From: Tribonema minus
Taxonomy: Eukaryota; Sar; Xanthophyceae; Tribonematales; Tribonemataceae
DNA length: 64,000 nt
Reading direction: 5' to 3'
Assembly (NCBI GenBank): GCA_017506865.1
Contig: JAFCMP010000536.1
Location: 620,001 to 684,000 of the forward strand
A program made the translations under genes and the position numbers. This document shows, one piece after another, positions 1-13,300 of this stretch. Every line of letters begins with the position of its first letter. Position 1 is the first letter of the stretch. Under the pieces are notes generated by a model that saw only the letters and a list, made by a program, of their open reading frames with translations, was not told where the DNA came from and made no database searches.

Positions 1-179
1 TACAACAGGACTTTTCCTGGAGTACCAGCCACCGGGTCTCCGACTACTCAATGTCAACTCGCGCACGAGGTCGTTCGCGCCGTCGCACGAGGTGCGTCAC
101 TTCTGCCTAGGTTTACAGCTAGCTCGCAGAAGTGCCAACGCCACAGAGATACCGTAGGTATTGTAACACTGCCACCCAC

Positions 180-551
180 CTTGACCACCTCTAGACTGTG
201 CTGCAGGCCGTCGGTCACCCCTCCGCCCGCCCCCCTCCCCCCCCCCTCCTCCTCCCCCTCCCCCTCGCCCTCGCCCCCCCCCGACAGCCACCGCGCGCGC
301 AGCCGCTCCTTCTCCCGCGCCGCGAACCCCTCCTGAGCGCTGCTGCCCTGCACCAGCTGACCACTGCCACCAGCGCTGCCACTCGCACGGGCACCGGCGT
401 CGGGGCCCCGCCCCCACCACGCCTCCGCCCCCGCGCCCGCAGACCGGTCCGAACCTGCAGGATCGTTCCTGTTCCCCGCTGCGACGGGCGCCGGCTCCAG
501 GTCCTGCACCTGCCGCCACAGCTGGTCTGCGCCCTGGAACACGCCGCTGCC

Positions 552-582
<31 letters not shown>

Positions 583-3057
583 TCATCGCCGCTGCTGCTC
601 GCGCCGGCGGCGGCGGCGGTGCTGCGCCATCGGCTGCCGCGCCGCGCGCCGCCTGCGCCGCCGCCGCTGCTGCTGCCGGCGCGTCTGCGGCGCGCGCCGC
701 CGCCGCTGCTGCCGGTGTCGCGGCCGCGGAGGCGCGCGGGGCTGAGCGCTGCTGCTGCGGCGCCGCGGCGCGCGCTGCCCTCGTACCACCGCACAAACTC
801 CTCGAACGTCACCTGCAAGAGCGGTATTACGAGGCTTGGTTCGTGAAGCAGTGAGTATGGATTGAAGTTGAGTGAGCCTATCATTTCAGGCAAGGTCACA
901 GCGGCGGGTAGATCAGCTGGGGTAAGGTCCGATGGGCTGGTAGCTTCCATGGGGGGGCTCAGCCGCCGCCAGCATTGGCAGCGCACGCACACTGGACATG
1001 GCCACGCTGTTATAGGGTACAACGAAAACCTGCTACATACAAGAGAGTACAGCAGTGACTGTTCCGAAGGCTGTCTGTCTCATCGCTGCTGGCGTGCACA
1101 GAATCACATGTTACACTACCGCGCTCAGCTAGGATGAGGGTGACGACTCACGTCGCCATTGGAGTCAAAGTCCATATCTGCAAAGATCTTCTTAAGGCTC
1201 AGCGCCCAATGGTTATAGGGTTTGAAGTTGGGGTCAACTTCATTTGCAGCGTGCAAAACTCACCTCGCCATTAGAATCAAAGTCCATCTCTGCGAAGATC
1301 TTCTTGGGGCTCAGCACGCCGTCCCGCCGTGGGTGCTCGCGCAGCGCCGCCATCGCCGCCAGCACTATCATCGCGCGCTTCACCCGCGCCTGCGCATGTG
1401 CGAAATATGTGTCGTTCATGCATGCTGAAATGAATGCAAGTGAACACTCCACGAGCACATTGCTCAGCACAAGCGCTGCGCGAACGCGCGCACACACACA
1501 CATGGTGCACACTGTGAATTGTGCCGCGTCGGCGACTGCACAACTTCAACTTTGTGCGCCACGCGGCGCTTCAAGCTACGCACTGAGTCAATGATGTGCC
1601 TACTGCCTTAACCAGCCACACTGTTCCATTCCAGTTCTCCAACTTCTTCTGAGCTGCCCCATCCCACTCGTGCGCCACTGAAACTAAAACACAGAGCTGC
1701 AATGGTGGCTGCAGCTAAACACACTCGAAGCCAGGCAGTGACATCTATGTGTTGCGTTTCCAGACAGAGTCTCCGTTTTCTTATGATGCTCCCGCGATCA
1801 GAGCTTGACAAAATGCTGGTACGTCAGCAAAGTTGAAGTTGAAGCTGAAGTTAAGTGCTGGGCGACACATATCACACACGACACTGACCTGCCCCTCGCT
1901 CCCCAGGTACTCCAGCGCGCCCCCCTTCCTGAGCTCGCGCCACATGGCGCTGATGAGCCGCTGGAACCGAAACGGAGCGCTGCTGAGGTCATATGCCCCC
2001 GCCCCCCTAGCATCAACACCCCCCTCCCGCAGCGACAGCCTCCCGAGGTAGCTGCGGCTGCTCCAATAGGGGCTATTTTGATCTGTTTTGCTGCTCCAGA
2101 AGGGGCTGTTCTGAGCGGTAGCAGCGCTCAGCATGGCGGGCTGCTTCTGGGGGTCGTCGTCGATCAGCCAGTCGGAGAGCACTACCTCCACCTGCGGCGT
2201 GATCGCAAGCGGGCAGCGAGTAAAGTGTGGGATGCCACTAATGTGGTGTGGCTGACAGTGAGAAACATGGTTGCTGGGGCATGGATGTTCATTCGCGCTC
2301 TTTACTGAGCAGATGCACATCTTCAACTTGAACTTGAAGTCTGAGCCGCGCCAAATGCACGATGTGCACTGAGGTTCGCGCAACAAGCAAACGGTTTCGT
2401 GTGGATAGGTGGAGAGGTTCATGTGATGCGGAGCAAATGACCTACTTCGACTCTGGATTGCAAGTGCACAACAGAAAGTGTTCCAAATGCAGTGAGCACC
2501 GGCTGACCAACACCGCATGCACTAGGGGTGTGACCAGACGGCAATGATGGACGACAACAAAGTGGCCGGCCTTTGTTGCTAGTGTCGGCCAACACATTGC
2601 CATATTGTAGCGTCTGTGCCTGTGCAAATCTGCCTGTCAGAAAGTCATGCATCACCGACAGGTGCTGGCCACTAGTGCACTGCGGCTTTGTGTGTGTGGC
2701 AGTGTACAAACGGGCGATGCTCTGTTGACGAGGCTGGAACCCTAAAAACCAGGATGCTACTGATGTTGAGGAAGGTGTGATTGAAGATTGTGCACTTTCG
2801 ACGATGCGAACGCCTTAGTAAGTTCGTTTGAAGGCATCCACTGACGACCAACAGCAAATTGAGTTAATGACGTGTCTCGCAAGCCTTACCTGCGGCGTGT
2901 CGTCTCCCGCAGTGACTTGGCTCACATGACGTGCTGCTGCGTTCGAAGACCCCCCCAGACGCCCATGACGCAGAAGAGGCGACTGCTGCTGGTGCATAGC
3001 GCATGCGGCGCAGCATGTCGTAGCAGCAAGGAGAGCGCGCCGCCTACGCGGAGCCAT
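180..3057 (-). CDS. EF-hand calcium-binding protein, partial gene model
   Basis: Coding exons read on the minus strand are 1889-2191, 1264-1389 and 180-812, all phase 0, joined by GT-AG introns. A possible first exon, 2890-3057, starts with ATG at 3057 and ends CCGCAG/GTAAGG. The join of exons 1264-1389 and 180-812 creates one canonical EF-hand: the loop D-F-D-S-N-G-E-V-T-F-E-E is split between its E7 and V8 residues, followed by FVRWYEG. The preceding exon encodes a helical, Trp-containing segment (LISAMWRELRKGG) that I do not recognise. The last visible exon is Gly/Ser/Arg/Glu-rich low complexity and ends at a GTGGGT donor at 179, so the gene runs on into 1-160 or beyond the left edge. The 5' end is unsure because 2890-3057 ends with the same CACGCCGCAG word as the acceptor at 2192 and could be a decayed junction copy. 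Calcium binding is likely; the role of the protein is unknown. Confidence 0.6.
1149..1205 (-). repeat. decayed copy of the EF-hand exon 3' end with donor
   Basis: This intron segment repeats the 3' end of exon 1264-1389. It still reads LSLKKIFADMDFDSNGD followed by a GTGAGT-type donor, with about six differences from the real exon end. It lies downstream of that exon in transcription order. No acceptor belongs to it, so it is probably not an exon. Confidence 0.75.
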
Positions 3058-3546
3058 ATTACGTGCGCACTTCTCTTTCCTGACAGTTCAGGCTTCAATG
3101 ATGGCCATCCAGACACCGCGGCGTGGTTCTTACTCAGAACCGAGGTAGCTATTAGATTTCCTCAGTGCTTGCGGGGACTGCTGCACTCTAGACGTTGAAC
3201 TGACCGTGTGTCTGTGATGGTCACTGCATGAAGTTAAACTTCAAACAGTGGCTGGCGCCAGTGAAGGCCTCAAAAAAATGTAAAGCTACCTCGCGAGCGG
3301 CGATCGCTTCGAAGGAGCCTACACGTCCGACCAGGGTGAGGAAGGCTACGCCATCCACACCGCCACCCCCATGTGCCACACTGTGTGTGATGCATGATGC
3401 GTTGGGACCTTCGATCTCCTCGCCCCTGGTCATTCGGTGTGAATGCAGCAACAACGAATGAACGGCACCACCAAAGCAAGCAGAACAAAGCAAGCTAACA
3501 CTAACGGCAACGGCAAAACGACGCTCAAGCAGCCCAACCTAGTTCG

Positions 3547-4212
3547 ATGAACGACAAGAAACTGGTGCTTGCGGCGATGGAGGTGTGCCCCAAATCTGGT
3601 CTCAGCAGGTTACTTGACCAAAATGCAGGCATCGGTGAGTCAATGCCTCCTTGGAGAGGCATGGGCATGTTTTGCGCGGACAAGGCAGTGGCTCAGAATC
3701 TGGCGCGATTCCCAGCGAAGCATGCTTGCATCCACACTTTCCACAAACTGCTGCCAGCAACACCATGGTGGCAGCGTGTTTCAGTGATGATCGACTGGAT
3801 GAACCTGCACTGGCCACCAGCAGTGCTGAATGCCAGCAGATTTGACGCAAGACTCCCTCATGATGCAACGGGTGACATCGTGGGAGCGCGCTGCCTGGCT
3901 CCTTTACGTCTTCACCGCTGGCCGCCCAGAGTGGATACACACATGATGGACGAGAGCATCCCGCCCTCATGCACAGTTTTAACAGGCCGTGACCAGTTGG
4001 ATCTGTTCCACATTGACAGCTTGGAAAGTCTCGACGCCACTTCGCAGGCGCCTCGACGGTCGTGCTGCACTCTGTGCCCACGCATCGCGCGCGTCGCTCT
4101 CATCGTGCAGACGCTCCACCTGGATCACTGTCCCGTAGAGCGGCCAATCGTTGTACCCGCGAGATCGCAGCTGGTCGCTGTGATATTCACATCGTCGCAT
4201 CCCTCCCCATGA
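3547..4212 (+). CDS. unrecognised ORF, 221 codons
   Basis: This frame is open from an ATG at 3547 to a stop at 4210-4212. It has no low-complexity bias, unlike most chance ORFs here, and carries clusters such as LPATPWWQRVSVMIDWMNLHW. No signal peptide, membrane helix or known motif is evident. No paralogous exon copies surround it, which sets it apart from the confirmed genes in the window. It may be a single-exon gene, a mobile-element fragment or chance. Confidence 0.2.
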   Translation: MNDKKLVLAAMEVCPKSGLSRLLDQNAGIGESMPPWRGMGMFCADKAVAQNLARFPAKHACIHTFHKLLPATPWWQRVSVMIDWMNLHWPPAVLNASRFDARLPHDATGDIVGARCLAPLRLHRWPPRVDTHMMDESIPPSCTVLTGRDQLDLFHIDSLESLDATSQAPRRSCCTLCPRIARVALIVQTLHLDHCPVERPIVVPARSQLVAVIFTSSHPSP

Positions 4213-5739
4213 GCACAGCTGCCATCCGTTCGCGCACCTGTCGCCGATCCCGCTCGAGCCATGTACAAAGTCGTAGAAGAACCGGATCAGGATGCCCCCC
4301 CTTCGGTGACCAAGGGCTTTTGGCGCACCTCTTTTGTCAGCATCCCATTGGCTGATGTGCTGATGCCATCAAGACTGCGGACACTGATGGTAGGGCTGCC
4401 CGAGTTCAATTACCCTATCGGCCTCCTTGAAGACGCGCTGGACGTCCTGGATTTGAAGCGCGAGCGGGCTGTTGAACCAGCCGCTTCGAATCACTACACG
4501 AGTGCCTGCATTGCGCGCGCTTCTTCACGTCAGCAGTGGCAACCTCGGTCCCCTACCTCTGACCCTAACCCCTACCTCCATACCTAGCGACGCTGCAGAT
4601 GCCTGCCGCATGCCCTTTTCCACTGCCCCCCCGGCGGTAGGCTCATCTAAGAAAGTTATTAATACTGTGAACCACATTTTAACACACACGATGACGGTGG
4701 TGTCTGCACAGTGTCTATAGATTGTGACATAGAAGTGTCTAGTTCCCCCAGATCTCCCTGCTCGCCGCTGTGTGCGCAAGCATACATACCTACTTGCGCA
4801 TACATACCTGTAGTGACTCACGAGGCATGAATGAACATGCACGGGAGCAGACGCAACAGCGCCGCTTCTTCGCACTGTGCAACAGGGGCAGAGCGCGAGT
4901 TCAGCGTGCAGTGCTCAAAGTTACAGTGGCGGTCAAGGCGCTAAATATCAGCGAGCTCCAAGACAGCGCGCTCGGACAAGCGTTCCGCCCCTGTTGAACC
5001 CTCGCGCACACACTTCTGGGACCGTCCGGTAGCGATCCGAACACTCGACTCTGACTCCCACCGAGACTTACAACTCATGGTACAGGGGGGGGGGGCTACC
5101 GGTTGGCTTGTGGCAACGAGCTGCACGTGACCAGGAAGGATCTGCATACTTCAAATGCCTTTGTGTGCTTTTTAGATGATGAAGTTTTCTTGAGGCCCTC
5201 CAAGTGTCAAATCGAATTCGATGGAGGCCCATTGGAGGGCACATTCAGACTACAGAACTGTAGGAAGCACCCTGCTCTCTTGAGGGCCTTTATTGACATG
5301 TGTCCACGAGTACATGCCGGTGGTCGTGACTTCACCACATACTTCAGTGCAAGCAGAGCTTACCATGCTGCCATGCGCGCTGCAGTAGACCCTGCAGATG
5401 CAATGTGCCAGCAGTGCACCGGACAATTACCACAAGTCATCAAGAGAAGATCGCAAAAAACACTTCCCAGCACTGCCTCCACACTTGCACATACTATGCA
5501 ACTCCGTCTCTTTATTCACTGGGAAACGAAAGTCACGGGCACAGGGACAACATCGACTGCCTGGGAGCGGCACCTGCAATCATCATTGATTGCGTGCGTG
5601 CACAATCCCCATCACACACGGGGGAGGGCGAATACCATACTACGGGAGGGAGTTACGGGAGGAAGTGTGTTGTGCTGCCTTCGCCGCGCCTCTGAAGGTG
5701 ACAACAGCGCTCAAATTGACTGGCGAACAGCAGCGCTGC

Positions 5740-6215
5740 TCAGGTGGGCAGCAACGCTCCGGTAGGCAGCAGCGCCTCACCGTCGTTAACACCATTGGAC
5801 AGCTGCATTCACATGGCAGCAGTGCTCAAGCGGGCCGCAGCGCTCATGGGCAGCAACGCTCACTTGGTCCAACAGCTGCAGCGCCGTCGACACCAGTCGA
5901 CAGCAACGCTCAGGTGGACAGCAGTGCTCAGTGGGCAGCAGCGCTCCGGTGAGCAGCGCTGTTGACAGTAGCGCTCAGCTCAACAGCAGCAGCGCCCAGG
6001 TTGACAGCAGCGCTCAGCTCAGCAGCAGCGCTCACGCGGGCAGCAGCGCTCCGGTGCGCAGCAGCGCTCAGCACTCAGGTGGTGGACAGCAGCGCTCAGA
6101 AGGCAGCGGTGCTCAGGGGTGGACAGCAGCAGCGCTCAGGTGGATAGCAGCGCTCACGTGGGCAGCAACGCTCGCTTAACAGCAGCCGCGTGCGGGTGTG
6201 GACGCAGCAGCGCTC
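5740..6215. repeat. GCAGCGCTC minisatellite
   Basis: Irregular tandem units of about 15-30 bp are built on GGTGGACAGCAGCGCTCA and variants. The core AGCGCT is palindromic, so both strands carry it. Plus-frame translations give SSAQVDSSAQ-type repeats, but frames shift between units, so I do not call it coding. The same word recurs sparsely at 8.69-9.8 kb and, as CACAACGCTCAG, at 52.4-52.7 kb. Confidence 0.8.
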
Positions 6216-6699
6216 AGGTCGGCGCAAAGGGCCTCGCCGAGTCACTCGCCAAAGCGGTGGCGGCGCCGCGGCGCGCGGGCGTCCTGCAGTGCAAGCACGG
6301 CAACGGCACAGCACAGTCAACATATGCGCACATGACCGGCATTTGTGAGGCGCACATGACGAGACTCTCATGCTGAGAGGTATGGTATTAGGGCGCTGTG
6401 ACAGAGCTCTCGATAAGTTTGGTAGAAAATGAGCACAGCGCACCATGATTGTTTCAGACTGGATATTGCTGCTGTGAGTATATCCCCCGCTTCTTTTGAA
6501 GCCCCCTCGCACATCAATCAGCATTCATCGTGTGTTTCGCTGGAGTCGCTCTCGGGAGCACCTGCGCCTCCCCACCAATAAGCACACCGATCGCGACACA
6601 CGTCGAGCATACGAGTCGCAAGCTGCAGACGCCCCCCTCAACGGTTCCGCTGCACAAGTGAGTACACAAATCGGGTGCAACTTGAACAACACCACCGCA

Positions 6700-7260
6700 A
6701 GTAGCAGACACCCGCCTTCAAACCCCACTCTTTCACTGTTCCCAGCACAGGAAGTACAGAGATCAGTTCAAACTTGAGCACGCGCGTCACAAGCACCTGA
6801 CACTGTTCAACAGGCAGTAGCTATGTACCCACATTCAACCTGTTCACCCGACTGTCCACGCCGCAGTGAGTGCATGAGTCATTGAGTCACCCACGCGGCC
6901 AGCATACGAGTGAGTCGCAGGCACCCGCCTCAAAAAACCCACCTCACTGCCTGCGCGGCAGTGAGTAAGTTGTTGCGTCACCACCGGGCTACAAGCAGCT
7001 GGCTTTTTTTGCAAGGTACCTACCTCAAGACCCCACCTCGCTGTCTGCGCCACAGCGAGTGCACGAGTCGTTGAGTCACGCACACGGCGAGTACACGATT
7101 GACTCGCAAAAACTCACCTCAAAATGCCACCTTTTCACTTTCCGCATGACAGAAAGCACACAAATCAATTGACCCTCGAGCGCGCGGTCACAAGCAGCGG
7201 ACCTTCTCCCCACAAGTTACCCACAAGACCTCAACACTCCACTTCACTGTCTGCGACGCC
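6700..7260 (-). repeat. tandem copies of the carboxypeptidase gene 3' end
   Basis: The word CCTCAAAACCCCACCTCACTGTCTGCG, which spans the stop codon of the carboxypeptidase gene at 7317-7319, recurs in decayed form near 6715, 6930, 7022, 7117 and 7225, at roughly 90-110 bp spacing. Each copy sits downstream of the gene in the same orientation. This is the 3'-end counterpart of the exon-junction arrays found in the introns. Confidence 0.65.
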
Positions 7261-7316
7261 TCGAGCACGCGAGTCACAAGCAGCTGCCAGTGACTCTTTT
7301 CAGCAAGACACTCACC

Positions 7317-10300
7317 TCAAAACCCCACCTCACTGTCCGCGGCAGCCGCGAGCTCGTAGCTCTTGCCCCCCCGCCCCGCCCCCGCGCGCCGCCGCACCCC
7401 GCTGAGCATCCACCCCGCCCCCGCCCCGCACGCAAACAAAGCCAGCGCTCCCAGCGCAAAGATGATGGTGGAGGAAGACCCCCTGTTTTGTGTCAGCGGC
7501 TCAGCAGGGCCGTCCCCCTGCACGGGGGGTGCGCTAAACTCCCCCGCGCCCAGGTCGGAGACCAGGGTGAGCGCTGTTGGCGCGCCAAAGTCGATGAAGC
7601 GCGTGAAGACGCTGCGGGGGCGGGAGGGGAGGGGGGGGGGGGGCAGGTGAAGTAACGTAATGTGAGACATGAGCAAATTGCTTTGGCGATGATAACCTAC
7701 ATGCCCTTTGCAACGTGGCGGAGGCAAGGTCGGGAGAGGGGGAGGAGGGGAGGGCCCTAGGGGGTCAGGCCTCAGATGACTGTGCGACGTGCGGTGATGC
7801 GGACACCAGCGCGTAGAAGCAAGAATTTGGCCATGGCACGGGGGCGGGGGGGGGGGCTGAGACAGGCTTAAGGTTAGGGCAGGCCTCAGATGATGGGACA
7901 GCATGACGATGGCAGAACAGCGCAGAGCTCCAAGCACTGGATGACTGTGCACCGCTGGCATGAACATGAACGACCAAGAGTGAGGAGAACAAATACCAGA
8001 AAATCCTGGCTCTAGACGACAATATTGAAGCAACTCCTGGTTGTGTGCATGCGATCATCAGAGGTACCACAAGGCGCGCCTTTCTATCGAGCAGGCCGTG
8101 ACGCTGAGCACATCTGCACGTTCTAAGTAAGCTGGACGTGTACCATCTAGGCTGTTTTGCGCCCTAAACGAAAGAAGACATGTTCGCCACGCTCTGCCAC
8201 GGAAATGATTATTGTTCAGTCATGTGAAAGCCGATGAGCTACGCACGTCATCATGGAGGGTGTGCGTTTTGAATCATGTTTCATCCGAGCCACTCACCCC
8301 GTGTGCAGCGCCGATTCGGGCAGGTTCCACTGCGGCGGCACCTCCTTCACCATGTCCTGCGTGACCGCTGAGAGCCGCAGTCTGTAGTTGAAGTTGAAGT
8401 TGCGGGCGAGGGAAAACATGATCAGAAGTGGAAGTGCAAGTTTGACCTTCTGCTCACCCTCTGAGGACGGCGCAAGGCTCAGGGCCGCATGAGTTTGAAA
8501 GTTGAAGTTAATGGTGAGGGAAGAAGGAGCGAGGTGAGCTTCCGCTGGCGAGAGGCGGTGCATTGTCACCGGCGCGAGGCTTGCTGTGTCTATGCTGCCC
8601 GTCCTGCGCAGTCCAAAGGCAGCACGTGCAAGCCCCAGCCGTGGGCCCCTTGCTCACTCACAGGAGGCCGTGGCACGAGGCTCAGGTAGCAAATCAGGCA
8701 GCGCTCACCATTAATAGCGCTCACCACTGGCAGCGCTCTCTCTCGGCGTTCCGCACCGCGTGACACAGCTCAGGTGCAGGGTAGGTAGGTGGCCTTACCG
8801 TGCTGTGAAATACCCTCAGCGCGGCGGCGCTCAGCGGCAGCTTAATGCCCTCAGCGCTGTGCTCACCGCGATTGCAACGACAGCGCCACGGCGCACGTCG
8901 GCGGCGACGCGGCAGCGCTCAATCACAACAATTTGCACGACGTGGCACCGCTTGTAGCAGGCTGCGTTGCCGCTAAGCTAACCCTAACCCTAACCAATGT
9001 ATTTGGTTGCTCGCCGTAATTGCAGCGCACCATCGCCGCCGGCTTGAGCCACAACAAGTCGCACGGCATGGCATCGCTTGTACCACTATATGGTGCCGCT
9101 GACCCAAACCCTAACACCCTCACCCTAACCCCAAGTAGCGCTCACCGTAATTGCAGCGCGCCGTCGCCGCCGGCTTGCGCCACCGACGCCAGCGACATGG
9201 CGCTCGTCGGCAGCGACAGCGCTCAATCTCAACAACAGCACCATGGTGCCGCAAAAGCCTCAGCAGCATTCACCATAATCGCAGCACGCCGGCGCCGCCG
9301 GCTTGTGTAATTGACGCCAGCGACATGGCGCTTGTCAACAGCGACAGCGCAGCGCTCAATCACAACAACAGCACTACGCCGCCGCTAACCCTAACCCTAA
9401 CCTCAAACAGTGTGATTGGGTGCTCACCATTATTGCAGCGCGCCATCGCCGCCGGCTTGAGCGACAGACGCCAGCGACATGGCACTCGTCGGCAGCGACA
9501 GCGCAGCGCTCAATCACAACAACAGCACTATGCCGCCGCTAACCCAACCCCTAAATTCAAGCAGTGCAAGTGGTTGCTCACCGTAATTGCAGCGCGCCGT
9601 CGCCGCCGGCTTGAGCGACAGACGCCAGCGACATGGCGCTCGTCGGCAGCGACAGCGCTCAATCACAAAAACAGCACTACGGTGCTGCAAACACTCAGCT
9701 GCGCTCACCGTAATTGCAGCGCGCCATCGCCTCCGGCTTGTGCGACTGACGCCAGCGACATGGCGCTCGTTGGCAGCGACAGCGCCTGTCCCACATCTCC
9801 CACCAGCAGCGCCTCGAAGGCGGCCCTCTCGGGGGTTGGCACCCCCCCTCCGCCGCCCTGGCTTACTGTTGAAGTTGACAGCAGGCAGGGGGCATTGAAC
9901 AAAGTGTGTGTTTGGGGCAATCGGAAGGAGCAGTTGCGTGGCTCGCTGTTGAAGCTGTTGTGGTAGGCGGCACGTTTCGTTAAGCGCGTCAGTGAGTTGC
10001 TTCATAGCAGAGCATGTCAGTGCGTCACTTGAGTGTCAGCGGTTGACGGCAGGCAGGGGGCATTAAACAATGTGTGAGTGCGAGGCACTTAATAGGACCA
10101 GCTGCCCTTACAGATGATGGCAGGCTTTGAATTCTTCATGAATGAATGCGTGTCATGGAGTTGCTCGGTATGTGCAAGTCAGTGAGTCGCTTCACTGTCG
10201 GAAGTTTATGGCAGGCAGGGCATGCAGCGTGGCGCGACACTGTAAAACGCAGCTGCACTGACTCGCTGTTGCAGTAGAGTTCAGGCGGCGCGTTTCATCA

Positions 10301-13300
10301 TGCGTGTCAGCGAGACGGGACAAGAGCTTCTTTTTTTTTATGAGTCACTCAGAGTAAACAAGTTGTGTGGCGACCGACAGTTGCCGCCTCTCACTGTTGA
10401 AGTTGAAGTTGAGGTTTGCAGAGAAGACACGTAGGTACACGACCACCACAGCTGACTGGCACAGAGCACAGCGTATGCATGTGCACCTATGTGCCTTCAT
10501 ATACTACAAGTACAACGTATACTTAATTGCTCTGCTGATCACCGCAATCGGTGCCACACGCGCGCACTTGACGCGACCAGCACCGAGCAACACACACAAG
10601 CGTGTATATCTCAAAGCATGCATGTACACTCGCACTTCATACAATTCAATTTTCGTACCTCTATACACATGTAATCTGCTGATCACCACACTCTGCATGC
10701 CATCAAAAACGCACCTGAAGCGACCAGCGCCGCGGGGAACGCCTGCGCCGACAAGTCAAACTCCCAGTCAAAGTCGCACACGTGTCCCTTCGGGCAGCCC
10801 TTAACAGGCAGTGCATCCGGCCCCATTTCCGCTATCGCCGCCTCCGCTGCGCCCTCCCCTCCCCCCCCTTCCCCGCATGCAGGGGGTTTCGCGCCCCCTG
10901 CTGGGAGCACTGTCGCGTTACCATCGGATGGCGGCGCCTCCTGGGAATTGTGCACGGCAGGGGCTGGTCTGAGTAAGCGAGCAAAGAGTATTGGTGTGGT
11001 GTGGTTGCCGCAGCAGCGCTCATAACGCTGACCTAGAGTTAGGGTCTGGCGGGCGAGCGGCGGCGTGGCACGCATCGCGTCAACACCCACGGCAGACGCT
11101 GCTGCAAAGGTTTCTGAGCCTAACCCTAACCCTAACCTAAACATAAACCTAAGCGCGGACGGACAGTGCCAGTGCGCAGCCGCCGCGGACCGAGAGAGCC
11201 AGGGTCGAGGTATATGCGAAGCGAACAGATGCGGACACGGATTAGGGTTAGTGTTAGGCGGCTGAGCTGTGCTGCGCAACCGTATTTGCAGTGGATGTGG
11301 CGTTTGGGGATGAGTAGTGAAGCATCCCATCAACCCTACTTCAAACCCTTGCTGCCGGTAAGGGTCTGCCAGCAATTCAATCTGCTGATGGAGTGCGTGC
11401 GCATGAGCTACCCGTACAAAGGTTATGTACCACTCCAAGACGTTTTAAAAGAACATGAATCTTGTGGCCCTGACGCAAAGTGATCGATTGAGATAACACA
11501 CACCCTGACCCTAACCCCAGCCCATTACGTTGCTGCAAGGAATTGGTCTGCGCACACAGCAGCAATCCCGACCCTGACCCTAACATGTACCAATCCTAAC
11601 CCTACCCCAAACGCTGATCCTAAGGACTTCATGCAAGGGAGGCAGGGCCGCTATAATGCAGACAGTGGCACGAGCTGAGCGGTGCTGTGCAACCGCGTTC
11701 ATGCCTACACCAGTGCTCACCGCGTTGCAGTAGTCCCCACCCCACCCCGACCGGCACAGGCACGCTGCCGCCGGTGCGTCGGGCGTCCCCGCCGGCACGC
11801 AGGCTCCGTGGTCACTGCAGACGGCGGTCGCAAAGTCAACCGAGCACCCCGGGGTCACCGCCTTGGAGCCGGGCGACGGCGCGGAGGACCGGCCGTCAGC
11901 GGTTACGGCGGTTACGCTGAGGCGGGGGGCAGATGGGGGGGAGGGGGGGGGGGGGTGAGTGCACGCGCTTGGGGGCCAGAGGGGGAGAGGCGGGAGGAAG
12001 GCCGGGGGGGGGGGAGTGCGCGCGAGAGGACGTAGAGCACTGCATGAGAGCCACAAAGAGAGAGCACTGCTCAGCACTACCCCTGACCCTACTGATACAC
12101 CTAGCCCTAGTCCTAACGCATCAGAGGTCGCTACGCGCGCGCAGGCACAGGCAGCGCGTGCAGAGCACTGCCAAAGTATACGACGATGGTTGCTGCGAAC
12201 TGTGCTTGGGCCCTCCAGAGATGACAGCTCTGAAGCTCCTTGACGGCGCAGGCAGGGAAGTACCCTGGCATCGGCAGCCACCGCTGTTGCGCCGGTGATC
12301 TAAATGGCCAACGCATCAAACACATATTACGTACCATTCTACTTGAGGATGATGGCAGAACCAATCATAGAATAAAGGCCAGTGTCTGTATGACTGCTGG
12401 TGCCTCAGGTAGGGTTTGCTGAGCAATGCTGCGTTCAGCCTGCTCACACATGCACAGATCACTAACAGATTGGGTATTGCATGAGTCCTGGTGGCGCGGT
12501 GCTGTTGTTGGTCCAACATGGCACTTCTGGCTCTTCGCGTCGCACTGCATGAAACTTCAAATGGGACGTCATCAGTGGCCCGAGCACTGGCTCACCTTCA
12601 GGTGCGCGCGCACACGCCCCCAATCTCTGCATTCACGAGCGTTAAAGTGAAATTCAGGGTTTCGCGCCCATCTTCTGCCCCCCCGCGCCCATCTTCTGCC
12701 CCCCCCCCCCCCCCCCTTATCACCTGAACATGTACCACAAACCACGATCGCCATGCAAACACACACACACACACACACACACTCACACACACACACACAC
12801 ACCGCAAACTTCAAAAAACCCTAGCACAAGCCCTGCAGGCCCTACTCTTTAACATAACCTTCCCCCTCTCACCCCCCCTCCCCCTTTCTCACCTGAAAGT
12901 GTACGTCTCCCCCGGCGTCAGCCCCTTCACGACAAGGGGGCTCGCGCCCCCCTCCGCCGACAGCCCCCCCGGGCTGCTCATCACCACAAACTTGGCCACC
13001 GTATCCGCCCCCTCCCCCTCACCAGCCGTGAACGCAATGCGCGCGGCATGCAAGTTTACTTGCGGGGTGCCGTCGATGGTGGGGGGGGGGATGGGGGGGG
13101 AGGGGGGGTCGGAGGGGAGGGCGGGCTGGGGGGGGGGCTGCTGGGGGCACTCTGGCGCGTCACCGGCGAGGCCTAGCCACGGGCCGACGACGGTTTTCAG
13201 GTCCTGCAACAGGGGACGAGACGCAATGAACGGGGCTTGTGAAGGGACAGTTGCGCTGTGTGGGGGTTGCTGGGGCACTCTGGCGCGTCACCAGCGAGGC

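Larger units (their letters stand above)
3058..7316. other. no recognised gene; two long unassigned ORFs
   Basis: Nothing in this 4.2-kb stretch matches a family I know. The longest ATG-started plus ORF is 3547-4212 (221 codons), followed by 4261-4587, which reads well as protein (PEFNYPIGLLEDALDVLD) but is unrecognised. An open frame at 5103-5765 has no ATG at its start (the codon is TTG) and holds a Cys-rich stretch ending CQQCTG. These could be exons of an unknown gene or remains of a mobile element. From about 5.7 kb the region becomes minisatellite and array sequence. Confidence 0.4.

Noticed and set aside
198..854. Long Ala/Pro-rich plus ORF, and overlapping minus frames at 215-796
   Set aside because: They are antisense or shifted readings of the Gly/Ser-rich EF-hand gene exon at 180-812, opened by GC-rich composition.
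5103..5765. 220-codon plus ORF as a gene
   Set aside because: Its start is TTG, no ATG opens the frame, and its second half runs into minisatellite sequence.
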